A DNA stretch of 64,000 bases from Diatrype stigma (lineage: Eukaryota > Ascomycota > Sordariomycetes > Xylariales > Diatrypaceae): positions 372,001-436,000 of the forward strand of contig JAKJXP020000028.1 in assembly GCA_022225965.2 (NCBI GenBank), written 5' to 3'. Below, in pieces: positions 44,085 to 54,099 of this stretch. The notes below the pieces were generated by a model. It was given only the letters and a program-made list of their open reading frames with translations, made no database searches and was not told where the DNA came from. Position numbers and translations under genes: made by a program. Each line of letters begins with the position of its first letter. Positions within the stretch are counted from its first letter, which is position 1.

Positions 44085-45637
44085 ATGGCCTCGACGCCAA
44101 TGGACGTCGACATCCCCGACTCTTCCCCCGCGAACGCGAACGGCGGCGGCGGTCCTGCCACATCCCTCAATATCACGCGCACGCTGGGCAGTAACATTCC
44201 CAGCACGACAGCCATATCCGATGTCATTTCCCAGTTCCGGCCTACAAAGGTATTTCACAGCGTACCCTATACCGGCAAGCAAAAGAAGAAGAGAGCTGTC
44301 ATTGCAGCTGCCTCTGTTTCCAGGGCCAAGTCCAAGTCCAAGAAAACACGCGGCGCCCCACCTCCTTCCGGTACAGGCGCAGCAAGCGCTGCAACAGCTT
44401 CGTCAATAGCTGCATCCACCCTGTCCGCTTCAACCTCGCTTGCAAGCGCAGCGGCATCAACAGTGGACGATGCGGGTCACCATCTACCTCGCAGCGACCG
44501 GCGTTCTAACTCCTCACAGCTCTTCAAGCGCGATGACGCCAAGGACGGCCGGCCACAGCGGCACATCCTCAGTCTTGACTACGACGACCCCGGCGAGCTG
44601 CTCATGACGTCCGAGAGCGACGAGACGATCCAGATCTACAAGGTGCGGGAGGGGCAGCACGACAAGATGCTCCTCAGCAAGAAGTACGGCATCAAGCTAG
44701 CGAAATTCACGCACGCGAGCTCGGCCATCATATACGCGAGCACAAAGCAGAACGGTCGGCATTTACCAAAAAGCTTCTCCCAAGAGCAGCATGCATGTCT
44801 TATACGGGAATTTCGGCGCTGACGTCTAGGGTGGTTCGAACAGATGCGATTAGATACCTGACGACACACGACAACGCTTTCCTGCGGTATTTCGAGGGTC
44901 ACGAAGCACCCGTCACATGCTTAGAAATGCACCCTGGCAAGGACGATTTCATTTCCTGCAGCAAGGACAACACTGTACGCTTATGGAATGCGGGAACACG
45001 GAACGCATATGGTCTACTACACCTAAATACACCTTACCTTACGGCATGGGACCCTAGCGGACAGGTTTTCGCGGTAGGGTCGCCTATCACTGGCATGGTG
45101 CTGTTGTACGACCATCGAAATTTCGACAAGGCGCCATTCGCAGAGTTCGACATCGTGGAGGCGTGCCACAGGGCAGACCCCAGCCACGTCATGCAAGGCT
45201 GGACCAAGCTGGAGTTCGCCAACGATGGGCGGTCGATATTGCTCGGCACCAAAGGTAACGGCCACTTTCTGCTGGGTTCGTTCGACGGCCATCTAAAGGC
45301 GTATCTGCGGAAGCCCGAAGGTGGCAGGTCAAGCAGGCTCGCGGCGGGCGAGGAGTATTCCGTGAACGGCGGCTCGGGCGGGCCTAGCATCGAGGGCGGA
45401 GGCGACTGCTGCTTCACGTCCGACGGCAGATACGTGATCGGGGGCACGAAGAAGGGGGTTGTCGTCTGGGACACGCTGGGTCAGCCGGCGGGGGAGAACA
45501 AGGTGCTGGACCCGATCCACTCGATGGATCCCCCGTACGCGCAAGAGGCCGCCGTGGTCGCATGGAACCCCCGGTTCAACTTCCTGACGACGGCCGATCA
45601 AGACGTCACGTTCTGGCTGCCAGATCCGGAGGCCTAG
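44085..45637 (+). CDS. SWD2: Swd2-type WD40 protein (COMPASS / polyadenylation factor subunit)
   Basis: Model: 44085-44754 and 44844-45637; 487 residues. Swd2 (WDR82) is shared by the Set1/COMPASS H3K4 methyltransferase and the cleavage/polyadenylation-APT complex. Evidence: FRPTKVF at 51-57, ILSLDYDDPGELLMTSESDE from 161, LLSKKYGIKLAKFTHASSAI, and KQNDAIRYLTTHDNAFLRYF joined across the intron. WD repeats follow, with GHEAPVTCLEMHP and SCSKDNTVRLWN, then DRDVTFW-like NFLTTADQDVTFWLPD at the end. Residues about 62-158 form a basic then Ala/Ser-rich insert not found in short yeast Swd2. The donor (GTCGGC) is weak, but the product across the splice is conserved. Nuclear. Confidence 0.92.
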
Positions 45638-46730
45638 GAGGCTTCCATTTTGGAACGGAGTGGAGGTGGTTTTTGGTTCGGCAATAACAACGGCGACAAT
45701 GACGGCGGCGACCATTGGTCAGCCGCTGCTGCACCGAGACAGCCTGTCGAAGATCTGGACCTGGACTTGCGTACACTGTCTCGAGATTCTGCCTTTTGGA
45801 ACGAGATACAGATCCGTTGATATAAGGGATGCGGGGAGGGTCAGAGGAGGCAGGGGGAGATACGCAGAGAGATGAGACGTGGGAGGAAGCGAAGAGTGCT
45901 GTAAGAGAAAGGAGGAGCTGAGCTGAACTGAACTGAGATGGGAATGATACCCCTTGTGCATTGTAATAACTAGTAGGTACTCATGCATAGATCCGGCGTC
46001 TAAAAAGGAATCTCGGCTGTATATCACGCACCTGCTGATTGGGAGGGAAACATCAATAATTGAATGGCTTAACTAATAATCTCACGAACCCGTTCTTTGA
46101 TCATGGATTCAAACGGACATATAACAAGCTGCCTGCCTTGTTTTTCTAATATGGGTGCTTATTTCGGTTTCTGAATTGTTCATATAAGAACAGAAAATAC
46201 CTTGTCATATCAGCCACAACTACATGTACACCTAATGATTTAGGAGATCTTGTTAAACCTCAAAGTGGTCAAGTGGGGTAATTATAGCAACTGCCTACGA
46301 AGTATTTCGAGACCAAGAATTATTCTCCAATCCTGTTCGCTCAGCCTTCAGCCTCCCCGCCCCCACTTCCACAGTGCCTTATGTACCTCTATCTCTATGT
46401 CGGTACAATACTTGTACAATACCTACATACCCACGTACTATAACTACTTGAGCCTTAGGTGAATCTAACGAGCTGTTGGTCCAAGATCTCACAACAGCAC
46501 GACTTTGAGCCCCCTCAAACTTATTTGTCTTCATCCAGCAGTTGAGGACAAGATAGCCAGCCAGCCAGCCAGTCACCCGAACACAAGTCGTGCCCGCACA
46601 GAGAGCCTCAGGCCTCTCTCTCTCTGCAAACCCTCGACCCAAGGCAAGGCGTACAGAGGCCACGATTGTTTGTCGCCGCTCATTATACCGAAGCAACTCG
46701 ACTTCGCATCATATCATACCTACCTACATT
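45638..46730. other. Intergenic between SWD2 and SRP9/21
   Basis: About 1.1 kb without a gene I can support. Contains a CCAG tandem repeat at 46555-46574 and short TACCTACATA words close to the SRP9/21 start. Confidence 0.55.
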
Positions 46731-47353
46731 ATGCCATACTACGCAACCAGCCAGGAGTGGCTACACCAGTCGTCACTGCTCCTCGAAGCGCGGCCATCTA
46801 CTGTACGTTTGTCTGTCTGTCTTGCTTGTCCCCCTCCCCTGGTTTGTGCTGCCTCTATCTATTTTGACTGGCCTGCCTGCTCACCTGCTCACCTATGACA
46901 TAACAGACGCGCATAACAACGAAATACTCCATCGCGCGCCCGAAACCGCGGAAAACCCCATCATCAACATCAACAGAAACAACGAAAGCAGCTCCCACAA
47001 CAACAGCGGCGGCAGAAAAACCGCCCCGCGGCGCCCTGACCCTCAAGACGTACGACCCGGTCTCGGGCGCGACGCTCAAGTACCGCACGACCAAGGCGGC
47101 CGAGGTGTCGCGGCTGATCCTGAGCCTCGGCCGGCTCGGCTCGCGGATGGCGGGCTTGCCGGGCGGCGGCCCGGGAGAGGACGAGGTCATGGCGGACGTC
47201 GGTGCCGGCGCCGGTGCGGCCGTGGAGAGGGCGGGGACGCCCGCTGCTGCTGCGACGGAGAAGGAACCAAGCGGCGGCAGCAGCAAAGGGACGGGACAGC
47301 CGCAGCAGCAGCAAGGGGGTGGGAAAGGCAAGAAGAAGCGTGGGAAGAAGTAA
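46731..47353 (+). CDS. SRP21: Signal recognition particle subunit SRP9/SRP21
   Basis: Model: 46731-46802 and 46907-47353; 172 residues. Part of the Alu domain of SRP, which pauses elongation while the ribosome is targeted to the ER. The N-terminus MPYYATSQEWLHQSSLLLEA is the usual start of fungal SRP9-21 proteins, and ARPSTTRITTKYSI is built across the 104-bp intron. The second conserved block is GALTLKTYDPVSGATLKYRT followed by KAAEVSRLILSLGRLG. The C-terminal half is a Gly/Ala/Gln-rich linker ending in the basic GKGKKKRGKK tail typical of filamentous fungi. Cytoplasmic RNA-binding. Converges on the RNR2 gene. Confidence 0.93.
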
Positions 47354-48226
47354 GGGGATATATGTGTGTAGTGTGTCCCCAATGCATGTCATGAAGTAAA
47401 ATGAATACCTATCCACCTGACTTGACTTGCGTAGATTTACGAAGAGACACCGGGAAGCATCAGCATCTTCGATTTTCTTTCTTCACCATGTGGAAAGGCG
47501 GAAAGTGCTGTTTTATTTATGTTGCATAAACCAAGTCAACTCGTCCTGAACAAAAACATCATAAGCTGTGCACACAACTACGGTCATATAGGTTGAGGAT
47601 CAGCAACAAGTTCTCTTAAAAGCGTCCCGAAATGCGCACTCGGAATAGTTGTCCACTCATAGATGGTACCGGTCACATAGTATTTTCACATGGGACGCCA
47701 GCAGCAGTTCATTGACCATCGTTTCTTAGATTATCACCGGCGAGTTTTACTACTAGTGCAACCTCCGTTTCGTGCATTCCTTCATATCATGTTTCCCTGC
47801 ACCCAAGTCCCCCAGTAATCATTTCATTCGCCTCCCGTCAGTCGTTTGCAATCCAGTTCCCCCCCTTTCCACCTTCTACTGGAAGGCGTAAAAAAACTGG
47901 TATCCCTCTTTCTCCCGTAAAACGCCGCCCCTTATCAATGGCAATGCATGCGTGATGTATAGATAGATACATCCAATAAGGCATGACAACAAGAGTAGAG
48001 AAATAGAAGAAAAGTCAATAGTAATAACAAGGCCTTCAAGACAGGCTAAGACGCCCCAAAACCCAGGAAGGTGCTGCTCGCCCTCATCCTTCTGTCTATA
48101 GCGGGAGCTTAAGAAGAGGGCCCTAATATACAAGGTCGGTCTAGTGTGAAGGATAGAGGGGGTATCGAATACAGCGCCATGCAGAGAAAAAAGCAAACAC
48201 CATGCGATGATAAAAGATCTCCTGAT
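47354..48226. other. Convergent intergenic region, no gene seen
   Basis: 870 bases between the ends of SRP9/21 and RNR2, presumably two 3' untranslated regions. No structured RNA or coding frame stands out. Confidence 0.55.
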
Positions 48227-49701
48227 CTAGAAGTCATCATCGAAGGTGAAGTCGCCGCCATTCTCGCCCTTGACTTCGGGCTCGGCCAGGGGGTCGCTGG
48301 TGTTCTTCTTGGTGCTGTTCATGACGCCGGCCTTCTGATACTCGCCGACACGCTTCTCGAAGAAGTTGGTCTTGCCGCCGAGCGAGATGTTCTCCATGAA
48401 GTCGAAGGGGTTGGTGGAGCGGTAGTACTTCTCGTTGCCGAGGGCGAGCAGGAGACGGTCGGCGACGAACTCGATGTACTGCTTCATGAGGTTGGCGTTC
48501 ATGCCAAGCAGGCCGCAGGGCAAGGCCTCGGTCAGGAACTCCTGCTCGATCTGGACGGCATCGACAATGATCTCCTGGATGAGCTGCTTGCTCGGGCGGT
48601 TCTTCAGGTGGGAGAACAGCAGGCAGGCGAAGTCGGTGTGCAGTCCCTCGTCACGAGAAATGAGCTCGTTGGAGAAGGTCAAGCCGGGCATCAGGCCACG
48701 CTTCTTGAGCCAGAAGATGGAAGCGAAAGCACCGCTGAAGAAGATGCCCTCGACGGCGGCGAATGCGATCAAGCGCTGAGCAAAAGTGGACGACTTGTCG
48801 TTGATCCAGCGGAGGGCCCAGTCGGCCTTCTTCCGGATACAAGGAACTGTGGGTGTCGAGGTTAGAGTGGACATGGCAGACATTCCATAGTTTGGAGTAC
48901 TCACTGGTGTCAATAGCATTGAAGAGATGGGTCTTCTGGCCAGGCTCCTTGATGTAGGTATCAATGAGCAGCGAGTAGGTCTCGGAGTGAATGTTCTCCA
49001 TCATGATCTGGAAGCCGTAGAAGCATCGTGCCTCGGGGATCTGCACCTCGCCGCTGAACCGCTCGACCAGGTTCTCGTTGACAATTCCATCAGAAGCGGC
49101 AAAGAAGGCAAGGATGTGAGAGATGAAGAACTTCTCGTCCTCATTAATCCTGTTGTTCCAGTCGTGGAGATCCTTGGACAGATCGATCTCCTCGGCCGTC
49201 CAGAAAGACGCCTCGGCCTTCTTGTACATTTGCCAGATCTAAGAGGTAGATGTTAGTGCCAAGTCGCGTTGGAGAGCCACTTTACGCGTCCCGACGCGTT
49301 ACTTACCTCGTGGTACTTGATGGGGAACATGACGAATCTGTGGGGGTTCTCCTGCAGAAGGGGCTCATCGGCTTCATCGGGCTTGATGGTGGGCGCAACG
49401 GCGACCTTCGGCTCTTCTGTGGGCTTCCCTGCGACGGGCTTCTGAGATTCAATCTGGTTGGAGAGCGTGTCGAGATCAGCGTCGAAAGGCGCGTTCTCCT
49501 TGCCGGCATTGAAGTCCAGCTTCTTCACGGGCGACTCCATCTTGAATGCTTCGATGCCAGAGGCAACCTATGTTTAGAAGAAGACGCGTTAATTACTTGG
49601 ACTCCAAACGCGGTGCGTGACCGTGACGGTGACACGGGGAGGGGGAAAGCGAGGGGGACGGCGCCACTAACCTTCTTGGAGGGAGTGATCTCAGTGGCCA
49701 T
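48227..49701 (-). CDS. RNR2: Ribonucleotide reductase small subunit (class Ia R2)
   Basis: Model: complement of 48227-48846, 48905-49238, 49307-49567 and 49672-49701; 414 residues. Reduces ribonucleotides to deoxyribonucleotides with the large subunit by housing a diiron-tyrosyl radical. Iron ligands D147, E178, H181, E241, E275 and H278 and the radical Y185 (in MENIHSETY) are all present. The conserved [25 protein letters not shown] and [11 protein letters not shown] segments are intact, and the C-terminus ends FTFDDDF, the tail that docks on the large subunit. The N-terminal 90 residues are variable, as usual. Coding exon 1 is only 30 nt. Six ACGCGT boxes lie within introns 1-2 and the upstream 0.9 kb, pointing to G1/S control by an MBF-like complex. 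Confidence 0.97.
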
Positions 49702-50088
49702 TGTGTAGTGGTGTCTGGTAAAAAGAGTAAATTGAGTATCAAGGAACGTCGAAGACTATGTATTATGATTCCTGGCAAGTGTTGTATGGCTTGAGACGAA
49801 GGTGGAAGTTGTTGACTGTCGAGTTGAGGATGGTAGATGGAATGCTTTCACAGTTTGATCAATGGCAGATCGGGTCTTTTAATGGCCTCCCACCAAGTCA
49901 CGTTTTTTTCTCAAGACGCGACACGCATTGACCAACCAGCTAAATAGACCCGCTTTTGGGTACCTGACGCGCCTGCGCGACTGCGGGACAGGCCAAGTAC
50001 CTGCATACATACCTACATACAATACGTGCGTACAGCTGGGACCCCGCCAGCCCGCCAGCCCGCCACCTACATTCCTTGCCCATTGTTC

Positions 50089-50590
50089 ACGCGTCGACTG
50101 GGGGAGCTGGGAAGACGCCCTTTTAGCTCTATTACGCTCAAGCAAAGCCAAGCCCGTTTTCCCTACCACGGATCTGAATGATGCCACTGTATGGATCTCA
50201 TCGAGCGGGCCTTCGAATTTACGGGCTTCGCACACACAAACTACCATACACTCACTCAGACACTGTGCAGCCTCCGGCGAAGTCGCGCGCACATTGGACG
50301 TCTATGTACCTACGTACTTGGTAGCGGACAGGGGTCACCCACGCGTCTAAGCAGGCAGCGATGCGAACTAAGAATTATCAGATCCGACTTTTCGATCTGA
50401 TAAACAATTGTTTGACCACGCTGCCACACTAACATGGCCGGGTCGCGGTTCGTCTGGCGGTACCTGCCTAGGTATATTGCTAGGTAGACCGAGACTGAGC
50501 TCACCATCCCTTCATTATCGGTGATACCTAATATCGGTGACAAGGCAACCCGCAGTGACCCAACGTATGGAGAACAATAAGGCGACGCGT
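50089..50590. promoter_or_regulatory. ACGCGT (MCB-type) boxes upstream of RNR2
   Basis: Perfect ACGCGT occurs at 50089-50094, 50341-50346 and 50585-50590. Three more lie in RNR2 introns 1 and 2 (49284-49289, 49294-49299, 49584-49589). MCB boxes are bound by MBF (Mbp1/Swi6) and drive S-phase genes, ribonucleotide reductase being the classic target. Function here is inferred. Confidence 0.5.
50354..50425 (-). ncRNA. tRNA-sized cloverleaf-like fold, probably a degenerate tRNA
   Basis: The 72-nt segment begins and ends with a perfect 7-bp acceptor-like stem (GGCAGCG / CGCTGCC on the minus strand). It then has a TG, a 4-bp D-arm-like stem (AAAC-AATT-GTTT) and a perfect 10-bp central hairpin (50375-50384 with 50394-50403, nine-base loop). 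A GTTCG core lies where a B box would be, but the T-stem is missing and no T-run terminator follows. Total length and arm order suggest a decayed tRNA, but a DNA-level cruciform or chance cannot be excluded. Confidence 0.35.
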
Positions 50591-50961
50591 AAATGGATTT
50601 AACCCTGTACTATAACCGTGCCCCATACACTTGGATAGTTTATGTGGCTTCTCAGCTTCTCACCCCCTCGACCCGACTTAGGTTATCGAACACGAAACTT
50701 GGAAGTTGGGATGGGACAAAACGCGACTTGGCTCTCCCATTGGAGTACCTACCATGTACCTAGGTAGCTACTCACCACCCATCTCACATGTGTAACAGTT
50801 CATGCAGCTCGGCTGGCCAGCAGCGCCAAGATGCATTCTGGGCAGGGTCGTATGCATAGATGACTCAGCCTAGAGAATTACCAGATGCGGATGATCAATC
50901 TTAGTCAAGCTCAGATCTTGGTTTGTAAGAGGACTATCAATGGATCTCATTAGGTACAATA

Positions 50962-51150
50962 TTAACTATTGATATCACTCGGGTGGAACCTCACTGTCCA
51001 TAGCATCCCGCCTACCGCGCCGGGCCGAAACTGAGCGTGCAAGCGTGTCGTGGCCTTTGTAGGGTCCTCGTAGAAATTAAAGAAAACGTAGCTATTCCAA
51101 GTCATAACGTCATACCAGGGCAGGTTCCCAAATACCTCCTCCACTACCAA
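50962..51150 (-). pseudogene. Short protein-like frame, possible gene remnant
   Basis: A 62-codon frame with protein-like composition (e.g. WYDVMTWNSYVFFNFYEDPT) and no low complexity. It has no recognised family and no matching exons on either side. It may be the remnant of a lost gene or the last exon of an unrecognised one. Low confidence. Confidence 0.25.
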
Positions 51151-51264
51151 CAGCCCGCCCGCTCGCTACCAATCTGGGTTGCATAAAATCATCTTCACGA
51201 CGTTCGACGTGCCGGTACCGGTGCCAGTGCCAGTGCCAGTGACGATGACGTTCCTTCCTGCTGA

Positions 51265-52248
51265 CTAGCGTCTCGAAGCCTGTCGCATTGGAGGAGCATT
51301 GTTGTCCGCTATACCGGTCTCGACATCAGCTGGCTGGTTCTTCTTGCCGAATCTACCAAGCCAGCCTCCGCTCGCTCCGCCCCTGCGATCATCGTGCACT
51401 CTTGCCGGCGCAGGTGGTGTTGGTTGTTGAGCTCCTCTCCTAGTATCTGAGCGTTGGTTGTTCTGGGTTCTACCGGCAGACATCATCGGCTCTTCTCGGG
51501 AGGGCTGCCTCGATGAGTATCCAGGGCGAGCTGATGCGTCGATTCGGTCGTAGTCGTCGGGGTTGCTGGGATCTAGATCCGGAACCGGAAGGCCGCTCTT
51601 ACGCAGGTTCTTCTTGCCCTTCTCACGGAGGTGCTGCTCGAACGCTACGGTGTTGCGGTTGTTCGCTTTGAATACGGCGTCGGCAGCATCTCCGATGAAC
51701 GGGATGAACCCGAGGACGAAGTCGATCAGAGCCATGATGTACATCTTGATCTTCAACGAGAAAGGCAGTCCCCCCTCGACTTGTTTGGCCGTCTGGATGA
51801 CCATCAAAGAAAGAAGAAGGCCCGCAACGTCTCCCACACTGATTACAGAGACAGTCAGTATGTAAGAGAATCCAACCTGGGGACAGCGATACTTACATAG
51901 GGAAGAGGCCGATTACACCATCCCAACCTACGCGAGTTCCGCATAGACTGAATAGTCCCGAGTCCAGTCTGTATGCCCTTCTCTTCATTTTCGTCAAGAC
52001 TTGGGCATCGTGTTCGGAGATTCCCGGTGGCAGAGCCTTCTTAACCCTCTTCACCTTGCCATTCGGTGTGCCGTCGATCCTCGTTGCAGGGATATATTCG
52101 AAGTATGGATCCTGTGATGGCAAGTCAGCTACCTAGGTACACAACATACGACACTCAGCGCAAATCAGGATGTCTTGAAACTAACCTCGGACCCGAAATT
52201 ATTCTTCGCGTACTCCTTGAATACCCTCTTGAAGATGAAGCTAGTCAT
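51265..52248 (-). CDS. DUF4112 membrane protein
   Basis: Model: complement of 51265-51838, 51897-52111 and 52186-52248; 283 residues. DUF4112 is a widespread family of unknown biochemical role. The N-terminus MTSFIFKRVFKEYAKNNFGS is followed by DPYFEYIPATRIDGT and ALPPGISEHDAQVLTKMKRR. The core is the two-segment membrane motif: VGWDGVIGLFPIVGDVAGLL (built across intron 2) and MALIDFVLGFIPFIGDAADA. The C-terminal 110 residues are hydrophilic, Arg/Gln/Pro-rich and apparently disordered (GGWLGRFGKKNQP near the end). All splice sites are GT-AG and the join restores the family motif, so the structure is firm; the cellular function is not known. Confidence 0.9.
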
Positions 52249-54099
52249 GATGACAAATTTGTCGGCCGGCGGTCCTTGTAGAGGATTTGGTTGCAATTGG
52301 AGGAATGATTATTGAGTATGTATTATGGATGAATGCTGGGAAGAATAGGGACGTGCAAAGTCGGCGCGCAGAATGTGAGGTTGGGAGAAGTAGAGGAAAT
52401 GAACGAATGGTTGGCAAGCACGTTTGTAATTTGGCGGTTTCAGAAAGCGTTACCAACACTTATGGAGACCAGGAGACGGCAGTCAAAGGGAAGACTTGAA
52501 CGTTTGTTGGTGAGTCGCTGTGTCGGGTTGGGGTACAGCACTGACTTATAATTCCCCCGAGGAATGTATCGGACTGTTATGCCATTTGAGATTGAATGTG
52601 ATTACGAGGTGGCCAGCTACTTAGGTATTAGAGGTAGATATTTATCAGGTTTTCTTGCATCCCCAACGCATCAGAAACGCATCAGAAGAGCTAGGGTCAT
52701 CACCTTGACAGCTCATAGTTAGACTACAGAGCTTGCAGCATATCTGAGATTGAGGGAGACGATGATGTCAGTTCGCGCCGGTGCCAAGCTCGCACCAAGT
52801 TCCCACACTTATCTGTTATCCAATCAGATCGGGAACTGGGTCGGGAAGTTTCCACACTGGGCAGATGCTGCAGGTAGGGAGGGCGAGAAGATGTGGCTTA
52901 GATGTGGCTAGTGGCGCAACTGCCGGGCATAGAGGTTCTAGAACCCCTGCACAGCCACGCATCCCAACGTTTCATGGCTGCTAAGCATTGGTACATTGTG
53001 AGGCCGCCTCTCAATCGGTTATCGTCGCTCTCCTAATCTCAAATAACCCTCCTTTCTGGATGATGATTCCACGCTTGTAGATATGAACTCTCTTACGCGT
53101 ATCACACCTAGCCATATACCATGATTACCCTGCAGGCCAATCAGGAAATCGAGTCCGTTGGAGTTACTTCATGCTCAACTTTGCTGAACTTGGAGGCATG
53201 GTGTTCTCCACCGAGTTGAGACCTGAGGTGTTTGATAACAACTGGCTAAAAATCGAGTATGCACAAGTACTGTTGATTAGCCCCGGTGCTTATTTATAAC
53301 CTGAATCTTCATCCATCTTTGCTCTATCAAGTTGAACTCTTTGGAATCCTCGATGATCCGGACAAGTAATGGAAATATTCTACCTTCTTTCTCCCCCACT
53401 TTCACCCCTTAACAAGAGGCCCTCAATTTGTTATTTAATATGACAGGACGCCTACTGCTCACTTATTTCCCACTGATGCTTAACAGAATATCCCCAGAGA
53501 GATATACTAACCACAGGCGTGATGAAGGCGACACTACCGCTTTTAGAGCTATTAAGCTGGAACTAAGGAAGCCTGTGTATGGCATAAGCCCAGGGATTGA
53601 TCATACCATCAGCAACACACATGGGTCGTGAAGCCAGAAATATCAAAGACTGTACGATCTAGGTGATATACCATTGAAGGCTCCCTTTCATAGCACCAAT
53701 TCTAATTAGATACTTGATCAGTAAGTCGGGCGGTTAGTTTAAAGAACCCAAAGTCATACGTACACCAGGAGCCAGGATGTACCAGGCATAACACAATACA
53801 TACATCACCATCAAGCAACCCCCCAAGTAACTACTTGGAGAGCCCATGCTGTAATTCGAACTTTTTTCCGCAACCCGCCCGTTATCCCGAAACAAAACAC
53901 CCGGTGGCTCATCGTCCGAAAAAAAAAAACGACCGGTTAAGCAAGCTACCGTCCAGAAAGAACTGTACACAAATGACTACCAACGAGTAACACTGAACCA
54001 AGCTAACTCCTTGGTCCCCGAGCCACTAACTAGATACGCTGTAGAGAAAGAGGAAAGGGAGAAAGGGAGTCATCATCAGGCTAACCAAGCCAGGCCACC
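52249..54099. other. Intergenic, no gene seen
   Basis: 1.85 kb of ordinary-looking sequence, upstream of the DUF4112 gene and downstream of the Zn2Cys6 gene. The frames at 53428-53631 and 53734-53970 show no motif. Confidence 0.5.

Larger units (their letters stand above)
49702..51264. other. RNR2 upstream region
   Basis: 1.56 kb between RNR2 and the DUF4112 gene. Holds three ACGCGT boxes, a tRNA-shaped fold at 50354-50425, and a short gene-like frame at 50962-51150. No other gene seen. Confidence 0.5.
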
